DNA of 36,568 nucleotides, from positions 1 to 36,568 of the forward strand of contig CALUWB010000016.1 in NCBI GenBank assembly GCA_944324375.1, written 5' to 3'. The notes below the pieces were generated by a model. That model was not told the origin of the DNA and searched no databases. It saw only the letters and a list, made by a program, of their open reading frames with translations. The translations under genes were made by a program, and so were the position numbers. Shown here piece by piece: positions 1 to 9,325 of this stretch. Position 1 is the stretch's first letter, and each line of letters begins with the position of its first letter. Source of the DNA: Candidatus Gastranaerophilales bacterium. Its GTDB lineage: Bacteria; Cyanobacteriota; Vampirovibrionia; Gastranaerophilales; Gastranaerophilaceae.

Positions 1-62
1 GAAAATGTTAATTTTGCTGCTTTAAGTGGAGTTTTACCACAAATTTCACATTGTTTTGACAT
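1..62 (-). CDS. rpmB: 50S ribosomal protein L28, N-terminal fragment
   Basis: Only the first 20 codons are in the window; the gene runs off the left edge. The protein begins MSKQCEICGKTPLKAAKLTF, and the Cys-x-x-Cys-Gly-Lys start is typical of zinc-type L28 proteins of the large ribosomal subunit. An AGGAAG ribosome binding site lies 7 nt before the ATG at 62. It is downstream of dnaG-rpoD on the same strand, with 89 nt between rpoD and this start and a possible promoter of its own. The fragment is short, so another small CxxC protein cannot be excluded. Confidence 0.7.
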   Translation of the reverse strand, partial: MSKQCEICGKTPLKAAKLTF

Positions 63-94
63 AATAAATCTTCCTTTTTTCCTAGTGTAATAAT

Positions 95-123
95 AAAATA
101 CCTTAAAGATATCTATTTTACAA
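95..123 (-). promoter_or_regulatory. Candidate rpmB promoter
   Basis: On the minus strand a TTGTAA -35 (118-123) and a TATTTT -10 (95-100) are separated by 17 nt. This lies between the rpoD stop and the rpmB ribosome binding site. No convincing terminator follows rpoD, so read-through is also possible. Confidence 0.35.
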
Positions 124-151
124 GTATTTTTAAAAGATTTGTTAAAAATAA

Positions 152-1237
152 TTAATTTTCAACATATTCTTTTAATCTTTTACTACGATTTGGATGGCGT
201 AATTTTCTTAAAGCTTTAGCTTCAATTTGTCTGATACGTTCTCTAGTTACACCAAATAGTTGCCCAACTTCTTCTAAAGTTCTTTGACGACCATCATCCA
301 TTCCAAAACGCAATCTTAATACATCACGTTCACGAGGTGATAACGTACATAAAACTTCTGCTAAGTCTTCTCTTAATAATTCAGATGCAACAGTTTTAAT
401 TGGAGCATCAGCTTCTTTATCTTCAATAAAATCGCCTAGTCTAGAATCTTCTTCTTTTCCGATAGGAGTTTCTAGAGAAAGAGGTTCTTGAGCAATTTTA
501 ACAATTTCTCTTAATTTAGGGATAGAAACACCCATTTCAGTAGCTAATTCTTCTTCGGTTGGTTTTCTAGATAGTTCTTGAGCTAATCGTCTTGTAACTT
601 TTTTTAGTTTGTTAATTGTTTCAACCATATGTACTGGTATACGAATTGTTCTAGCTTGATCAGCTATAGCTCTTGTAATGGCTTGTCTAATCCACCAAGT
701 CGCATAAGTTGAGAATTTAAATCCTCTTTCGTGATCAAATTTTTCAGCAGCACGAATTAAACCTAGGTTTCCTTCTTGGATAAGGTCTAAGAACAACATG
801 CCACGACCTACATATTTTTTTGCAATACTTACAACTAATCTTAAGTTTGCTTGAACTAATTTTCTTTTTGCAATAGCACCAGGTGTTCCACCTTGAATAA
901 TTTTACGTGCTAATTCTATTTCTTCATTGGTTGTTAATAATTTGATTCTACCAATTTCTCTTAAATATAATCTTACTGGATCTTCAACAGCAACTCCTCT
1001 TGGAACTTCAAGAGAAGATTCAGAATCAATAATTGAAGAATCATCAGACATATAAATATCAGAAGACTTATGTTCCATTTTTGTAGTAATAATATCTTCA
1101 ATATTATCAGTTGCAATGTCTTCTGTCATATAATTTGTATCTAAATCTTTATCTTCATCAAAGTCTAAAACATCAAGACTATCTTCTGCTTCAACTACAC
1201 TAACGATTGATGAGTTTGGTTCTCTTTTTTGGTTCAT
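152..1237 (-). CDS. rpoD: Primary RNA polymerase sigma factor (sigma-70, group 1)
   Basis: The 361-residue protein is the housekeeping sigma factor that directs RNA polymerase to -35/-10 promoters. An acidic, low-complexity N-terminal part (about 1-78) stands in for region 1.1. Region 1.2 is at about 85-112, region 2 at about 125-197 (with the aromatic -10 melting segment [17 protein letters not shown] at 175-191), region 3 at about 200-275, and region 4 at about 292-355 with a helix-turn-helix around [20 protein letters not shown]. The C-terminal RKLRHPNR block resembles cyanobacterial SigA. The start overlaps the dnaG stop in an ATGA, so the two genes are translationally coupled, a common dnaG-rpoD arrangement. 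Identification is secure; the cyanobacterial affinity is judged by eye. Confidence 0.97.
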   Translation of the reverse strand: MNQKREPNSSIVSVVEAEDSLDVLDFDEDKDLDTNYMTEDIATDNIEDIITTKMEHKSSDIYMSDDSSIIDSESSLEVPRGVAVEDPVRLYLREIGRIKLLTTNEEIELARKIIQGGTPGAIAKRKLVQANLRLVVSIAKKYVGRGMLFLDLIQEGNLGLIRAAEKFDHERGFKFSTYATWWIRQAITRAIADQARTIRIPVHMVETINKLKKVTRRLAQELSRKPTEEELATEMGVSIPKLREIVKIAQEPLSLETPIGKEEDSRLGDFIEDKEADAPIKTVASELLREDLAEVLCTLSPRERDVLRLRFGMDDGRQRTLEEVGQLFGVTRERIRQIEAKALRKLRHPNRSKRLKEYVEN

Positions 1238-3114
1238 TGATTATCTCCAGTTCTTAGCTTAATTTTATCTCTAAGTTGCATTTGTATTTTTAACGCTTCT
1301 ATATCATCATTATTTACTGAGGTATATAACTTTTTTATTTCTTCTGCAGATTTAGCATCATTTAGTTGTTTAATTTTTCGAATAATTTCCCTTATTGTTT
1401 TTTCTAAACCTTCTGCTGATAAACCTTTATATGCATCTGCAAGATATATTAAATCAGTAATTATTTTAGTTGTTTCTTCGTCCTCAATAAACTCAGTATA
1501 TAATTGTTCAACTAATTCCCTGACATTATTTACTACATGAGAAAATTTGTCAATTGTAGTTTTTACAATTATTAACTTTTCATCCGAGAATGCGTCTTGG
1601 GGCACCATCCCACTTAATTGAGTAAGAGTAAATGGATTTCCTTCTATTAGAAAAACGCTCAATAAATTTTTTTGTGCATTTAGATGTATTTGTGAAGAAT
1701 TTGTTACATTCTTTTGCACAGTAGCCTGAATTACAGGTATATTATCGTTTACGGTAAATTTTTTCAATTCTTTTGTGAGAATTGATTCACTTACATCAAG
1801 TGTACTAGAAACAATTTTTACGTATTCGCCTTGTATGACTTTATTGTTAATTTCAGCAAGAATTGGTAAAATTTCGCTTACAAGTTGTGATTTTTCTTGA
1901 GGTGATTTTGCTTCAATTTTATGTTTAAGAATTGTATTTAGCTGAAAATCTAGTAATAATGGCGCATTTTTAATGTATTTTTTATATTCTTCAGCTCCTA
2001 CAGATCGTATAAATTCATCAGGATCTTTTCCTTCAGGTGGTGAAATTACTCTGATTTCACAAGAATATTTGTCATCACTTGATTCAAGGTGACTTTCGTC
2101 AAATTGTTTTATATTTCCTAAAGATTTAAACGTATCTTTAATAATTTCGCCACCTCTATTTGTTGCATTAACACCTGCAGAATCGGTATCAAAAGATAGA
2201 TATATTCTTCTTGATTTAGTAAATCTAGAAAGAAGTTTAACATGTTCAGATGTGAAAGCTGTTCCACAAGAAGCTACGCAATTTTTTATTCCATGCGCTT
2301 GTGTCGAAATCACATCGAAATAACCTTCCATAATAATAACTGCATCTTCTTTTTGTATAGAATCTTTAGCATTATATAATCCATATAATAATTTACTTTT
2401 GTTATAAATAAGTGAGTCAGCAGAATTTAAATATTTAGGGTTTTGTCCTTCATCTACTGCACGAGCTCCGAATGCAACATACTCTCCATTTTCGTTTTGG
2501 ATTGGTATAATAATTCTATTTCTAAATCTATCAATCCAGCCACCTTTGTTTCCTTTAAGAATTAGTCCTGCTTTTTCAAGTACATCATCAGGAAATTTAG
2601 ATTTTAGAGAATCGTATAAGTCATGAAAATGATTAGGTGCCCACCCTAGTGAAAATTCTTTTATAATATCTTCGTTGATATCTCTAGAATTTAGATATCT
2701 CATTGCTTTAGAAGCATCTTCATCTGTTTTTAGTTTTTCTTGATAAAATTCAACAGCAGCTTTGCATGCTTTTTTCATATCATCTTTAAGAGATTTTGCT
2801 TCAGGGTTTGAATGATATGTTTTTGGCATTTCAATTCCAAATTGTTCAGCTAGTTCTGCAATTATTTCTTTAAAATCTTTATTTTCTGTTTTAACAAGAA
2901 AAGTTAGAGCATCTCCACCAGCACCACAACTGAAACATTTATAAATACCTTTAGATGGACTGACACAAAATGAAGGTTTTTTATCGTTATGAAACGGACA
3001 AAGTCCCCAATAGTTTGCTCCAGATTTTTTTAGAACAACCTTTTGAGATATAACATCAACGATATCTAACCTATCCTTAATCTGTGATATAACTTCTTCG
3101 TAAGAAATAGCCAT
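1234..3114 (-). CDS. dnaG: DNA primase
   Basis: The 626-residue protein synthesises RNA primers for replication. The N-terminal CHC2 zinc-binding domain has C39, H42, C60 and C63. The catalytic TOPRIM domain carries the glutamate in IIMEGYFD (E263) and the metal-binding DTD (D309, D311). The C-terminal third is less conserved and should be the DnaB helicase-binding domain. It is first in an operon with rpoD, overlapping it by 4 nt. No Shine-Dalgarno sequence precedes the ATG at 3114; instead an extended -10 (TGT-TACGAT) ends exactly 6 nt before it, which predicts that the mRNA starts at the A of the start codon. It is divergent from kdsA. Confidence 0.97.
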   Translation of the reverse strand: MAISYEEVISQIKDRLDIVDVISQKVVLKKSGANYWGLCPFHNDKKPSFCVSPSKGIYKCFSCGAGGDALTFLVKTENKDFKEIIAELAEQFGIEMPKTYHSNPEAKSLKDDMKKACKAAVEFYQEKLKTDEDASKAMRYLNSRDINEDIIKEFSLGWAPNHFHDLYDSLKSKFPDDVLEKAGLILKGNKGGWIDRFRNRIIIPIQNENGEYVAFGARAVDEGQNPKYLNSADSLIYNKSKLLYGLYNAKDSIQKEDAVIIMEGYFDVISTQAHGIKNCVASCGTAFTSEHVKLLSRFTKSRRIYLSFDTDSAGVNATNRGGEIIKDTFKSLGNIKQFDESHLESSDDKYSCEIRVISPPEGKDPDEFIRSVGAEEYKKYIKNAPLLLDFQLNTILKHKIEAKSPQEKSQLVSEILPILAEINNKVIQGEYVKIVSSTLDVSESILTKELKKFTVNDNIPVIQATVQKNVTNSSQIHLNAQKNLLSVFLIEGNPFTLTQLSGMVPQDAFSDEKLIIVKTTIDKFSHVVNNVRELVEQLYTEFIEDEETTKIITDLIYLADAYKGLSAEGLEKTIREIIRKIKQLNDAKSAEEIKKLYTSVNNDDIEALKIQMQLRDKIKLRTGDNQ

Positions 3115-3149
3115 ATTAATATCGTAACACTAACAAAATGTAAGGTAAA
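3115..3149 (-). promoter_or_regulatory. dnaG-rpoD promoter, predicted leaderless
   Basis: On the minus strand a TTTACC -35 (3144-3149), a 17-nt spacer and a TACGAT -10 (3121-3126, preceded by TG as an extended -10) are followed by 6 nt and then the dnaG ATG. Standard -10 to +1 spacing places the transcription start at the start codon. This is a prediction from consensus and spacing. Confidence 0.6.
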
Positions 3150-3176
3150 ATTTTTTCATATTAAAGGTGTATAAAG

Positions 3177-3211
3177 TTGTAAATATAATATTTTTTAAAT
3201 ATAATTTTCAT
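3177..3211 (+). promoter_or_regulatory. kdsA promoter, predicted leaderless
   Basis: A TTGTAA -35 (3177-3182), a 17-nt spacer and a perfect TATAAT -10 (3200-3205) are followed by TTTCAT and the ATG at 3212. No ribosome binding site fits between the -10 and the ATG, so the mRNA is predicted to begin at or next to the start codon. Confidence 0.6.
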
Positions 3212-4027
3212 ATGGCTTTAGAATTAAACAATTTTTTAATCGGGGATAATAAAAAACTAACTATCTTAGCAGGTCCTTGCGCAATTGAATCTCAATCTAT
3301 TTTAGATGAAACTGCTGATGCATTGAAACAAATATGTCAAAAACTTGATATAAACTATGTTTTTAAATCATCTTTTGACAAAGCAAATCGTTCTTCTATA
3401 AATTCATTCAGAGGTCCTGGAATGGATAAAGGATTAGAAATGTTAAAATTGGTAAAAGATAGATATAATTTACCAATTGTTACTGATATTCATACTCCTG
3501 ATCAAGCAAAACCTGTTTCAGAAGTTGCAGATATTTTACAGATACCAGCATTCTTGTGTCGTCAAACAGACTTATTGGTTGCTGCAGGCCAGACTGGTAA
3601 AATTGTTAATATTAAAAAAGGTCAATTTTTAGCACCAGAACAGATGAAATCTCTTGTTCAAAAAGTTGTTGATTCTGGTAATAATAAAATAATGCTTACA
3701 GATAGAGGCACTACATTCGGATATAACAATTTAGTTTCAGATTTTAGATCAATTATGATAATGAAAGAGTTTGGATATCCTGTTGTATTTGATGCAACTC
3801 ATAGTGTTCAAATGCCAGGTTCAAATGGTGACAGCACAGGAGGCGATAGAAGATTTGTACCTTTGCTGGCAAATTGTGCAATGGCAGCAGGTGCAGATGT
3901 TTTATTCTTTGAAGTACATCCAAACCCTGATTGTGCTCTATGCGACGGACCAAACATGTTATCTTTAAAAGATGCTGAAAAAGTATTTGCTAAGTGTAAA
4001 GAAATTTTTGAGGTTGTTAGAAAATGA
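3212..4027 (+). CDS. kdsA: 3-deoxy-8-phosphooctulonate (KDO-8-P) synthase
   Basis: The enzyme condenses phosphoenolpyruvate with arabinose 5-phosphate to KDO-8-phosphate, the committed step towards the KDO of LPS inner core. Family motifs are clear: LAGPCAIES, FKSSFDKANRSS, the RGPGMDKG segment, LCRQTDL, NIKKGQFLAP, DRGTTFGYNNLVSDFR, FDATHSVQ and EVHPNPD near the end. A GTG at 3167 would add 15 residues with no family match and would place the TATAAT box inside the coding sequence, so I choose the ATG at 3212 (271 residues, normal length). It overlaps the next gene by 4 nt. Its presence argues for a Gram-negative-type outer membrane. Confidence 0.95.
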   Translation: MALELNNFLIGDNKKLTILAGPCAIESQSILDETADALKQICQKLDINYVFKSSFDKANRSSINSFRGPGMDKGLEMLKLVKDRYNLPIVTDIHTPDQAKPVSEVADILQIPAFLCRQTDLLVAAGQTGKIVNIKKGQFLAPEQMKSLVQKVVDSGNNKIMLTDRGTTFGYNNLVSDFRSIMIMKEFGYPVVFDATHSVQMPGSNGDSTGGDRRFVPLLANCAMAAGADVLFFEVHPNPDCALCDGPNMLSLKDAEKVFAKCKEIFEVVRK

Positions 4028-4641
4028 TAGTCAAACAATTTGTTGAAGGATTTATCGCAAATAATAATTATCTGCTTATTGATGAAGAATCAAAGGAAGC
4101 AGCTCTTATTGATTGTACTGACTATATTGGCGAATTAGGTTCTGTATTAGCTGAATATGGAGCAAAATTAAAATATATTCTTTTAACTCACGGACATTTT
4201 GACCATATAATTGGTGTTCCAAAAGTAAAAAAAGAATTTAATCCAAAAGTTTATATGCATAAAGATGATAAAGATTTAGTTGATGAATCTGATGCTTTTA
4301 TGATATCTGTGGGCATGCAACCTTTTGAACATCCTGAAATTGATAAGTATATAGAAGAAGGTGAAGAAATATACTTAGGCAAAACTAAAATAGATGTTAT
4401 TCATTTACCTGGGCATACTCAAGGTGGTGTTGGTTATTTGGTAGATGGAATGATGTTTGCAGGTGATACAATTTTCTTAGAAAGTGTTGGGCGTACAGAT
4501 TTACCTGGTGGGAATTATGCACAACTTGTCCAAACAATTAAGGATAAAATATTTACTCTTGATGGTGATACAATATTATATGTAGGTCATGGTACAAATA
4601 CTACAGTTGAACACGAGAGAAAATATAACGAATTTGTATAA
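4024..4641 (+). CDS. MBL-fold hydrolase, glyoxalase II-like (GloB/YcbL type)
   Basis: The 205-residue protein has the metallo-beta-lactamase fold with a binuclear metal site. THGHFDH supplies H56, H58, D60 and H61; LPGHT supplies H131; FAGDT supplies D148; and VGHG supplies H189. Length and motif order match the short hydroxyacylglutathione-hydrolase-like group, which hydrolyses thioester glyoxalase intermediates, but many members have other thioester or ester substrates, so the substrate is open. The ATG overlaps the kdsA stop in an ATGA, making the two genes one operon; pheS follows after 20 nt and probably belongs to the same transcript. Confidence 0.85.
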   Translation: MIVKQFVEGFIANNNYLLIDEESKEAALIDCTDYIGELGSVLAEYGAKLKYILLTHGHFDHIIGVPKVKKEFNPKVYMHKDDKDLVDESDAFMISVGMQPFEHPEIDKYIEEGEEIYLGKTKIDVIHLPGHTQGGVGYLVDGMMFAGDTIFLESVGRTDLPGGNYAQLVQTIKDKIFTLDGDTILYVGHGTNTTVEHERKYNEFV

Positions 4642-4661
4642 ATTATAAAATCGAGGAAGAT

Positions 4662-5696
4662 ATGAAAGATAAATTAAACAGTATTTATGAATTAGCTAGC
4701 AAAGATATTGAAAATGCACAATCAAGTGCAGATTTAGAAGAAGTTAAGTTGAAATATTTAAGCCGTAAAGGCGAATTTAACTCTATAAAAAAAGGTTTAA
4801 AGGATTTATCTGTTGAAGATAAAAAAATTGTAGGAGCCTTAGCTAATGAAATTACTGAGAAATTAGAAACAGCTTTGAAGGAAAAATCTGAAATTTTTTA
4901 TCGTAAAGAATTAGATGAAAAATTAAAACAAGAAAAAATTGATATTACATTACCTAGTAAATACATTGCTAGAGGTAAGGTTCATCCAATTACTTCAACA
5001 ACAAACGAAATTGTTTCAATATTCCAAACATTAGGTTTTTCTCTTGTTCCAACAGAGTATGCTCCAGAAGTTGAAACAGAATATTATAACTTTGATATGT
5101 TGAATGTACCAAAGAACCACCCAGCTAGAGATGTTCAAGATACATTCTTTACAAAACTTGCGCCAAATACTGTTTTAAGAAGCCAAACATCTAATGCTCA
5201 GATTAGATCAATGGAAAATATGACTCCACCAATAAAAGTTATTGCACCAGGTAGAGTTTATAGAAACGAAACAGTTAATGCAAGAAAAAATAATTTCTTC
5301 CACCAAATAGAAGGTTTATATGTTGATAAAGATATAACTTTTGGGGATTTAAAAGGTGTATTGAACGAGTTTATCAGAATATATTTTGGTTCAGCACGTC
5401 CAACAAGATTTAGAAGTAGTTTCTTCCCATTTACTGAACCATCAGCTGAGGTTGATGTTCAATGTATAATGTGCCAAGGTAAAGGTTGTAGAACTTGTAG
5501 TGGTACAGGCTGGCTAGAAGTTCTTGGCTGTGGTATGGTTGATGTCAATGTATTAAAAGGTGTTGGTATTGACCCTGAAGTTTATACAGGCTTTGCATTC
5601 GGAATGGGAATTGAACGTTTATCAATGCTTAAGTATGCGATAGATGATATTCGTTTATTCTTTAATAATGATGAACGTTTCTTACAACAGTTTTAA
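4662..5696 (+). CDS. pheS: Phenylalanyl-tRNA synthetase alpha subunit
   Basis: This is the catalytic subunit of the (alpha-beta)2 enzyme that charges tRNA-Phe. The 344 residues comprise an N-terminal coiled-coil tRNA-binding arm (about 1-90) and a class II aminoacyl-tRNA synthetase core. Seen motifs include HPxT at VHPITST, the motif 2 region around RVYRNETVNARKNNFFHQIEG, the FRSSFFPFTEPSAEVD block, a Cys-rich insert (CIMCQGKGCRTCSGTGWLE) and motif 3 GFAFGMGIERLSML. An AGGAAG site precedes the ATG. pheT is not adjacent, so the beta subunit must be encoded elsewhere. The stop shares bases with the stop of the convergent M16 peptidase gene. Confidence 0.96.
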   Translation: MKDKLNSIYELASKDIENAQSSADLEEVKLKYLSRKGEFNSIKKGLKDLSVEDKKIVGALANEITEKLETALKEKSEIFYRKELDEKLKQEKIDITLPSKYIARGKVHPITSTTNEIVSIFQTLGFSLVPTEYAPEVETEYYNFDMLNVPKNHPARDVQDTFFTKLAPNTVLRSQTSNAQIRSMENMTPPIKVIAPGRVYRNETVNARKNNFFHQIEGLYVDKDITFGDLKGVLNEFIRIYFGSARPTRFRSSFFPFTEPSAEVDVQCIMCQGKGCRTCSGTGWLEVLGCGMVDVNVLKGVGIDPEVYTGFAFGMGIERLSMLKYAIDDIRLFFNNDERFLQQF

Positions 5697-8422
5697 TCAA
5701 TTTTACTAAGTTGATTTAAGCTTTCTTTATTATAATCAAGCGCATCTTTAGGTGCGCTTATTATGTATTGTGCTTTTTTATTGAATACGTAGCTTGCTGC
5801 TATAATAATATCTTTTTTATTTATTAATTCTATTGTATCTAGTTGTTTATTTACATAATCTACTCCATAAGGTGATAACATTCCATTGAGTAGAGTTGTA
5901 TTTATATCTTTTTGTTTGTATGAAGATTCAAGAATATTTTGTTTAAGTTGTTTTTTCGCAGTTTCAACTTCTTCTTCTGTAATATTACCTTTTGCTAAAG
6001 AATTAATTTGCTGATTAATCCCATTGATAGATTTTGGGATATTAGATTTATTCTTATCTATATCAGTTTTGATTGATGCATTTATGATTTCGCTATTTCC
6101 CAAATCAATGATATTTGAATTTGTACTATAGCCTAGTTTATCTTTCTCTCGTAAGTTTTCTATTAACCTTTTATCAAGAATATTTGATAATGTTTGGAAT
6201 GTAATTTTATCTTTTAAATTTCCAGATATTTTATACTTATAATATTGGCAAATATCAGCTTGATTTGTATTAGTTATGTTCGTTATAACGGTAGAATTTT
6301 TATCTTCTGTGAAAGTATTTGTTAATTTTTTATCGTCATTTAATACAGTTCCTAATTTTGAAAAATTGTTTAATACAGTGTTTTTAATTTTATTCTTAGG
6401 ACCTGTTACAGCGATTGTAATTGAAGAATTTTCTATTATATCATTCCAATATTTTTTGATATTATCTGAATTAAGGTTTTCAATATTATTCAGAATCGTT
6501 TTATTGTCTGAGCAGTTACCTGCTTTATTAATAGATATATCTATTGAATTTACTGGGTTATTTAAAATATATTGCTTTGTTATGTTTTTTTTATCGTTAA
6601 CTAATTCATTATCAATATCTGTATCTATATTCATAAGTGATAAAATAAAATCACATTGATTTTGAGTTTTATCAGAAATTGATTCTGTTGTTATTGTAAT
6701 TCCATTATTTATGTTGATAAAAGCGTCTTGTTTCTTATCTCTTAATCCGAAATTGTTTGTATTAAGGTTTTCAAGGATTGTATTTGTTACTTCTCTACAA
6801 CTTATTGGAGCATTAATTTGTTTTTGAGGTTTTATATAAATATTTATGTTTGTATTTATTGCATTTGGTTTATCATAAAAACCTACTTCGATATTGTTAT
6901 TCAATTTAAAGGTTTCAATATTTTTTGAATTATAAATTCTATTGTTTGAACCAAATGAAATATTTGAATGAATTGTATTATAATTATTCTTTATTTTTTC
7001 ATTCGTTGTATTTTTAGGGTGGATTACAATTATTGATGCTTTATTGGTATCAAAATATTTTTGAGTGCAATTTTTTATATCTTCTATTGTAATACTGTCA
7101 ACAATTTTGTTATTATTTTGTAGTTGTTCAATATTTTTAAATTGATTTTTACCTAAGATTTCATTAAAAATACTCGGATGTTCTATATCTTCTGAGAAAT
7201 TAGACTTTATATTTTCTTTTGCATTTAATAGTTCTTCTTCTGTTGGGATTGGAAAATTTGATAATTTGTTCATACAATTTTGTAAATCTTTTTCAGGATT
7301 TTCATTTTCTGATAATAAACCAACTAAAACCATATTTTTATTTGGAGTAACAGATTTTGTATCGCAGTAAATTTTACTTTTCTTTTCTGTAAATTTATTT
7401 TGATAATTATCAATGTATTCAGAAATTATTTGGAATGCAATTTTTGATTTTATATCATTGTTCTCAAATCCATCAAAGCCAATTAATCCCGTTGTAATAG
7501 AATTATTAAATTTGCTAATATAATCCTTCCTTTGAGTTTTATGTATTGGTATAAGATTTTGTGTTTTGTTATTTGGTTTATTTATTATTGAAGTATTAAA
7601 GTATTTTGCTGTTAGTTGAATTGCTTTTTCAGGATTTATATTACCTGTTATTATTGTTGTTATATTATCTGGAGTGTAATTTTTCTTATAGAAGTCTATG
7701 ACATTTTCTAATCTTATTTTATCAATATCTTCCAGAGTTCCAGATACAAAATCTTTTGCACTTTCTTGAATATTATATAAATTTTTAACACTATAATGTA
7801 TTTGTTTTGTAGAATCTATATCATTATACATATTTATTTCTGATTTTATTATTGATTTTTCCTTTTCAAGATTCTTGTTTGTGAAATTTGGATTTTGAAT
7901 TATCTCTGCTTCTGTTTTTATTCCTTCCTCTAAATCTTTATCTTCAAATAATGGTAATTTAATAGAATAATATGTTTGTGCGAAATTTGTAAATCCGTTT
8001 AAACTTCCACCTAGTTTATTAATTGTATCAGATACTTTATCACTCCCATTTTTATCATTAAACAGCATATGTTCTGTAAGGTGGTTAATTCCTCTATTGT
8101 CTTTTGTTTCATTAATTGAACCTGTGTTAATATATGTATTAATGTAAGTAACAGGAACATTCATTGGTGCAATTAAGATTTTTTGTCCATTAGCTAATTT
8201 ATAAGAATGAATTTCTTGACCGTTTTCAAGCTTATATGTTTTTAATTTAGTATACGTTTGGGGTGTATTTATGTTGTAATTGGGAGTAATTTTAGATGGT
8301 AAACTTATACCTGAACAATTATGATTATTTTCAGGTATTTGATGTGTTTGCTTAAAAGAATTAGATATTCTTAAATTATTTGATGAATCAATCCCAACTA
8401 TCATATGTTTATTAAAAAACAT
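5693..8422 (-). CDS. M16-family zinc metallopeptidase
   Basis: The 909-residue protein has the inverted zinc motif HLTEH (H114, E117, H118) in the context NRGINHLTEHMLF, and a third zinc ligand E195 in a KSEINMYN helix. E195 is 77 residues after H118, the same spacing as in pitrilysin. The length fits four M16 repeats, two active and two inactive halves forming a clamshell that degrades peptides. No signal peptide is visible. The region before about residue 60 is not M16-like and holds a SFKQ motif like those of neighbouring orphans. It is very rich in Asn, Ile and Lys. The first ATG is at 8422 and a second in-frame ATG at 8404; neither has a good ribosome binding site. A periplasmic, cytosolic or exported role cannot be decided. 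Confidence 0.88.
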   Translation of the reverse strand: MFFNKHMIVGIDSSNNLRISNSFKQTHQIPENNHNCSGISLPSKITPNYNINTPQTYTKLKTYKLENGQEIHSYKLANGQKILIAPMNVPVTYINTYINTGSINETKDNRGINHLTEHMLFNDKNGSDKVSDTINKLGGSLNGFTNFAQTYYSIKLPLFEDKDLEEGIKTEAEIIQNPNFTNKNLEKEKSIIKSEINMYNDIDSTKQIHYSVKNLYNIQESAKDFVSGTLEDIDKIRLENVIDFYKKNYTPDNITTIITGNINPEKAIQLTAKYFNTSIINKPNNKTQNLIPIHKTQRKDYISKFNNSITTGLIGFDGFENNDIKSKIAFQIISEYIDNYQNKFTEKKSKIYCDTKSVTPNKNMVLVGLLSENENPEKDLQNCMNKLSNFPIPTEEELLNAKENIKSNFSEDIEHPSIFNEILGKNQFKNIEQLQNNNKIVDSITIEDIKNCTQKYFDTNKASIIVIHPKNTTNEKIKNNYNTIHSNISFGSNNRIYNSKNIETFKLNNNIEVGFYDKPNAINTNINIYIKPQKQINAPISCREVTNTILENLNTNNFGLRDKKQDAFININNGITITTESISDKTQNQCDFILSLMNIDTDIDNELVNDKKNITKQYILNNPVNSIDISINKAGNCSDNKTILNNIENLNSDNIKKYWNDIIENSSITIAVTGPKNKIKNTVLNNFSKLGTVLNDDKKLTNTFTEDKNSTVITNITNTNQADICQYYKYKISGNLKDKITFQTLSNILDKRLIENLREKDKLGYSTNSNIIDLGNSEIINASIKTDIDKNKSNIPKSINGINQQINSLAKGNITEEEVETAKKQLKQNILESSYKQKDINTTLLNGMLSPYGVDYVNKQLDTIELINKKDIIIAASYVFNKKAQYIISAPKDALDYNKESLNQLSKID

Positions 8423-8546
8423 AAAAGATAATTTTGTTGTAGGAATATAGCTGTTTTTACAAAAGTTAATATAAAAATAAAAATAATTTGTATTAAAAAA
8501 TTTTTTGATTTATTAATAGACTATACACTAGACAGAAGGAATATAT
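8423..8546. promoter_or_regulatory. Divergent intergenic region
   Basis: This separates the M16 peptidase (minus) from the orphan cluster (plus) and should hold both promoters. It is almost entirely A/T. A TATACACT segment at 8522-8529 is the likeliest -10 for the plus side. On the minus side a TTATCT ends 4 nt before the ATG at 8422. Neither has a convincing -35. Confidence 0.3.
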
Positions 8547-9317
8547 ATGCAAATTAAAAATAATAGTGTAGGTGGACATGGAATTCCGCCTACTAAATTT
8601 AGTAGTATTTTACTTAAGGATGATATTCATTTTGGACATAAGTTTTCAACTATAAAAGAAACCCAAAAATCGATAAAATTTGGAAAGCGAACTATTGATA
8701 TAGTTAGAAAGTTTTTTTATAAGAAAAAATCTGAAATGCCATTGGTTTCTGATATATTTGTAGTTAAAAATAATATAATAAAAGATAATACAAAAAATGT
8801 AACAAATAAAATAGTAGAAGGTTCTACAAGTTATAATACAAAAAAGATTTTATCTCAAAATCCAAATTCATTATCTAATGTTCAGAAGGTAGATATAAAG
8901 AAAGATTTAGATTATCAGTTGCACCACCATCAAATTTCTCAAAGAGAATATGAACAAATTAAGCGTAAAGTTAACTTTACAGGAAATAATGAAAAAAATG
9001 TTAATAGAGATGAAATGTACTCTGTATCTGAACATACAGATAATATAAATTTTGATGATATTAAAGATGTTGCTACAATTACTAAAGAAAGTACTATCTC
9101 TGACTTGGATTTAAAAACAGTAAGTTTTGATGATTTACAAGCAGTTGATATGACTAATAATCTCCCAGAAGTTCATCTCACTTCTTCTGATACTTTAATT
9201 GACCATGCTCATAATTTTCTAGAATCTTCATTGGATAATATTTCTGACAGTACAGATCATATAAAAAATGCGGTAAAAAAACTCATTGATATTATTTCAG
9301 ATAATATAGATAGTTAG
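8547..9317 (+). CDS. Orphan protein with N-terminal F motif and SHOCT-like segment
   Basis: The 256-residue protein is not recognised. An AGAAGGA site precedes the start. Two short motifs near the N terminus, IHFGHK (about 31-36) and IKFGKR (about 43-48), resemble those in neighbouring orphans. A segment around residues 128-148 (DYQLHHHQISQREYEQIKRK) has the hydrophobic pattern of SHOCT-type oligomerisation helices, an inference from pattern only. The C-terminal 90 residues are acidic and Asp/Ser/Thr-rich, and no membrane segment or signal peptide is visible. It is first in a cluster of four plus-strand orphans, with 8 nt to the next gene. Confidence 0.75.
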   Translation: MQIKNNSVGGHGIPPTKFSSILLKDDIHFGHKFSTIKETQKSIKFGKRTIDIVRKFFYKKKSEMPLVSDIFVVKNNIIKDNTKNVTNKIVEGSTSYNTKKILSQNPNSLSNVQKVDIKKDLDYQLHHHQISQREYEQIKRKVNFTGNNEKNVNRDEMYSVSEHTDNINFDDIKDVATITKESTISDLDLKTVSFDDLQAVDMTNNLPEVHLTSSDTLIDHAHNFLESSLDNISDSTDHIKNAVKKLIDIISDNIDS

Positions 9318-9325
9318 GTGACAAA

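Noticed and set aside
3167-3211. Longer kdsA start at GTG 3167
   Set aside because: It adds 15 residues with no family match and would place the TATAAT box inside the coding sequence.
6276-6659. Plus-strand frame of 127 codons inside the M16 gene
   Set aside because: It is a shadow frame opposite an Asn/Ile-rich gene, with no ribosome binding site; the same applies to the plus-strand frame at 28908-29282 opposite the Kelch gene.
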